From the NCBI RefSeq assembly GCF_008974265.1, contig NZ_BKZW01000003.1:62001-126000 (forward strand): a stretch of DNA of 64,000 nucleotides, in the 5' to 3' direction. Made by a program: the position numbers and the translations under genes. The DNA comes from Dictyobacter vulcani (lineage in GTDB: Bacteria; Chloroflexota; Ktedonobacteria; Ktedonobacterales; Ktedonobacteraceae). The notes beneath the pieces were generated by a model that saw only the letters and a list, made by a program, of their open reading frames with translations, was not told the origin of the DNA and did no database searches. Each line of letters opens with the position of its first letter. The stretch's first letter is position 1. Below are positions 62,747-64,000 of this stretch, one piece after another.

Positions 62747-64000
62747 ATGGTAGCGGATAATCGTGCTGTGGAAGGGCAGCAGAGACATCCACGAACCCTG
62801 TTTGAAAAAATTTGGGACGCTCATGTTGTGAAGAACCAGCCCGGTGAGGCGACTCTTATCTATATTGATCGGCATCTTGTGCATGAGGTGACCTCTCCTC
62901 AGGCCTTTGCGGGTTTACGTGCCGCTGGCTTGCCTGTACGCCGTCCAGATGCGACGATTGCGGTACTTGATCATAATATTCCTACCACGCAAGGTCGTCG
63001 TAAGCTGGATATTGTCGATACGGCGATCAGTACAACGATTACTACTCTGGAACAAAATACCCGTGATTTTGGACTGACGCTTTTTGATATGCAGGATTCG
63101 CGCCAGGGTATTGTGCATATTATTGGACCTGAGCAGGGTATTACCTTGCCTGGTATGACCATCGTCTGCGGCGATTCCCACACATCCACCCATGGAGCCT
63201 TTGGGGCGCTGGCCTTTGGTATCGGGACCAGTGAGGTTGAACATGTGCTGGCGACCCAGTGTCTATGGCAGGAGAAGCCAAAGACGATGAATATTCAGGT
63301 TGAAGGTAAGCTCTCGGCTGGTGTTACAGCGAAGGATCTGGCTCTGGCTGTGATTGGAAAATTAGGGACCGGGGTCGGTACTAGTTATGCCATCGAGTTT
63401 AGCGGCTCTGCTATCCGGGCGCTGTCGATGGAGGGTCGCATGACGCTCTGTAATATGGCGATTGAGGCCGGAGCTCGTATGGGTATGGTTGCTCCCGATG
63501 AGACCACCTTTGCCTATATTAAAGATCGACCCTATGCTCCTAAAGGTGAACTATTTGAGCAAGCTGTAACCGCCTGGCGTGAGCTAGCCAGCGATCCAGA
63601 CGCAGTCTTTGATGCAGTTCATGAGATTACTGTGGATGATCTGGGGCCACAGGTTACCTGGGGGATCAATCCTGGCATGGTCATTGATGTCAGCCAGAGT
63701 GTGCCAGATCCTGCTGCCCAGACTGATCCGCTGGCGCGTCAGAGCTATGAGCGAGCTTTACAGTATATGGGTTTACAGGCAGGACAGAAGATTACAGATA
63801 TTCAAGTGGATACTGTCTTTATTGGTTCCTGTACCAATTCGCGGCTGGACGATTTGCGTATGGCGGCACAGTATATTAAAGGGAAGCATGTGGCTCCCAA
63901 TGTTCGTGCGCTGGTCGTGCCAGGTTCAATGAATGTGCGCCGTATGGCTGAGGAAGAGGGGCTGGCCGCTATTTTCCGCGAGGCGGGCTTTGAATGGCGC
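62747..64000 (+). CDS. leuC: 3-isopropylmalate dehydratase large subunit, partial
   Basis: The first 418 residues of LeuC, running off the window. It starts at ATG 62747, six bases after GAAGAGG. Aconitase-family features include [16 protein letters not shown] at the start, [28 protein letters not shown] and GSCTNSR, which holds the first of three iron-sulfur ligands; the CxxC pair lies beyond the edge. With LeuD it converts 2- to 3-isopropylmalate in leucine synthesis. leuD is probably next, outside the window. A LysR gene is divergent. Confidence 0.95.
   Translation, partial: MVADNRAVEGQQRHPRTLFEKIWDAHVVKNQPGEATLIYIDRHLVHEVTSPQAFAGLRAAGLPVRRPDATIAVLDHNIPTTQGRRKLDIVDTAISTTITTLEQNTRDFGLTLFDMQDSRQGIVHIIGPEQGITLPGMTIVCGDSHTSTHGAFGALAFGIGTSEVEHVLATQCLWQEKPKTMNIQVEGKLSAGVTAKDLALAVIGKLGTGVGTSYAIEFSGSAIRALSMEGRMTLCNMAIEAGARMGMVAPDETTFAYIKDRPYAPKGELFEQAVTAWRELASDPDAVFDAVHEITVDDLGPQVTWGINPGMVIDVSQSVPDPAAQTDPLARQSYERALQYMGLQAGQKITDIQVDTVFIGSCTNSRLDDLRMAAQYIKGKHVAPNVRALVVPGSMNVRRMAEEEGLAAIFREAGFEWR

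Noticed and set aside
1-64000. tRNA or rRNA genes
   Set aside because: I scanned for the TTCGA-type T-loop with flanking stems and for rRNA core segments and saw none; a covariance search would be decisive.

Overview
The window looks like chromosomal DNA of a Chloroflexota bacterium, probably of the class Ktedonobacteria. This is an inference from gene content: HAMP/DUF4388-type signalling genes, BldC-like small regulators, proline-rich zinc-ribbon membrane proteins, a pseudokinase with a receiver-like N-terminus, a RIO-type kinase, IS4-type elements and many interspersed palindromic repeats. Base composition is near 50% GC by eye. No tRNA, rRNA or CRISPR array was seen. I count about 50 protein genes, mostly in singles or pairs, separated by long AT-rich spacers and strong hairpin terminators.

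Layout. 1-5775: a partial FUSC-type membrane protein, a frameshifted repeat-bearing membrane protein, pterin carbinolamine dehydratase, a Bcp peroxiredoxin and a FemAB-like transferase. 6932-10056: a BldC-like regulator ending in a mobile repeat, a TerC-family protein and a HAMP/DUF4388-like pair. 10507-16690: alpha/beta hydrolase, PhzF (frameshifted) divergent from a LysR regulator, radical SAM protein, PEGA-like secreted protein, TMEM175-like channel. 16725-23079: cytochrome P450, then a LarA-like/UxaA-like pair facing a TPP enzyme, probably organic-acid catabolism. 24010-31478: GT-C glycosyltransferase, CopC-like protein, zinc ribbon, epimerase, formaldehyde-dehydrogenase-like gene (frameshifted), L,D-transpeptidase, one unknown. 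32214-41452: zinc-ribbon membrane protein, OsmC, acetyltransferases, D,D-carboxypeptidase, cardiolipin synthase, DUF2071 protein and a phosphofructokinase with pyrophosphate-type motifs. 42085-45567: degenerate histidine kinase, lysozyme-like secreted protein, a four-unit array of promoter-like modules and a second BldC-like gene. 45568-55135: two related IS4-type insertion sequences bracketing an oligopeptide-binding protein, a threonine dehydratase, an island of very small genes and the RIO kinase. 55156-64000: HAD phosphatase, acetyltransferase, pseudokinase, third BldC-like gene, two small membrane or secreted proteins, and a LysR regulator divergent from leuC, which runs off the end.

The best candidates for something undescribed are: (1) four tandem modules at 44240-44607, in which an AGTACTA box, a TTGACW box and an ATACT box keep identical internal spacing and repeat every 104-106 bp; (2) tandem 60-61 residue proteins at 50284-50694 carrying a KKGMMV motif at both ends; (3) next to them, a 28-residue gene with its own promoter, ribosome binding site and terminator, and a 45-residue ORF with its own promoter; (4) a family of about 130-180 bp palindrome-rich repeats with terminal inverted repeats (MITE-like), present in full or degraded form six times. 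Four genes each carry a one-base loss in a G or C run, so base-calling error and true decay must be separated before calling them pseudogenes.
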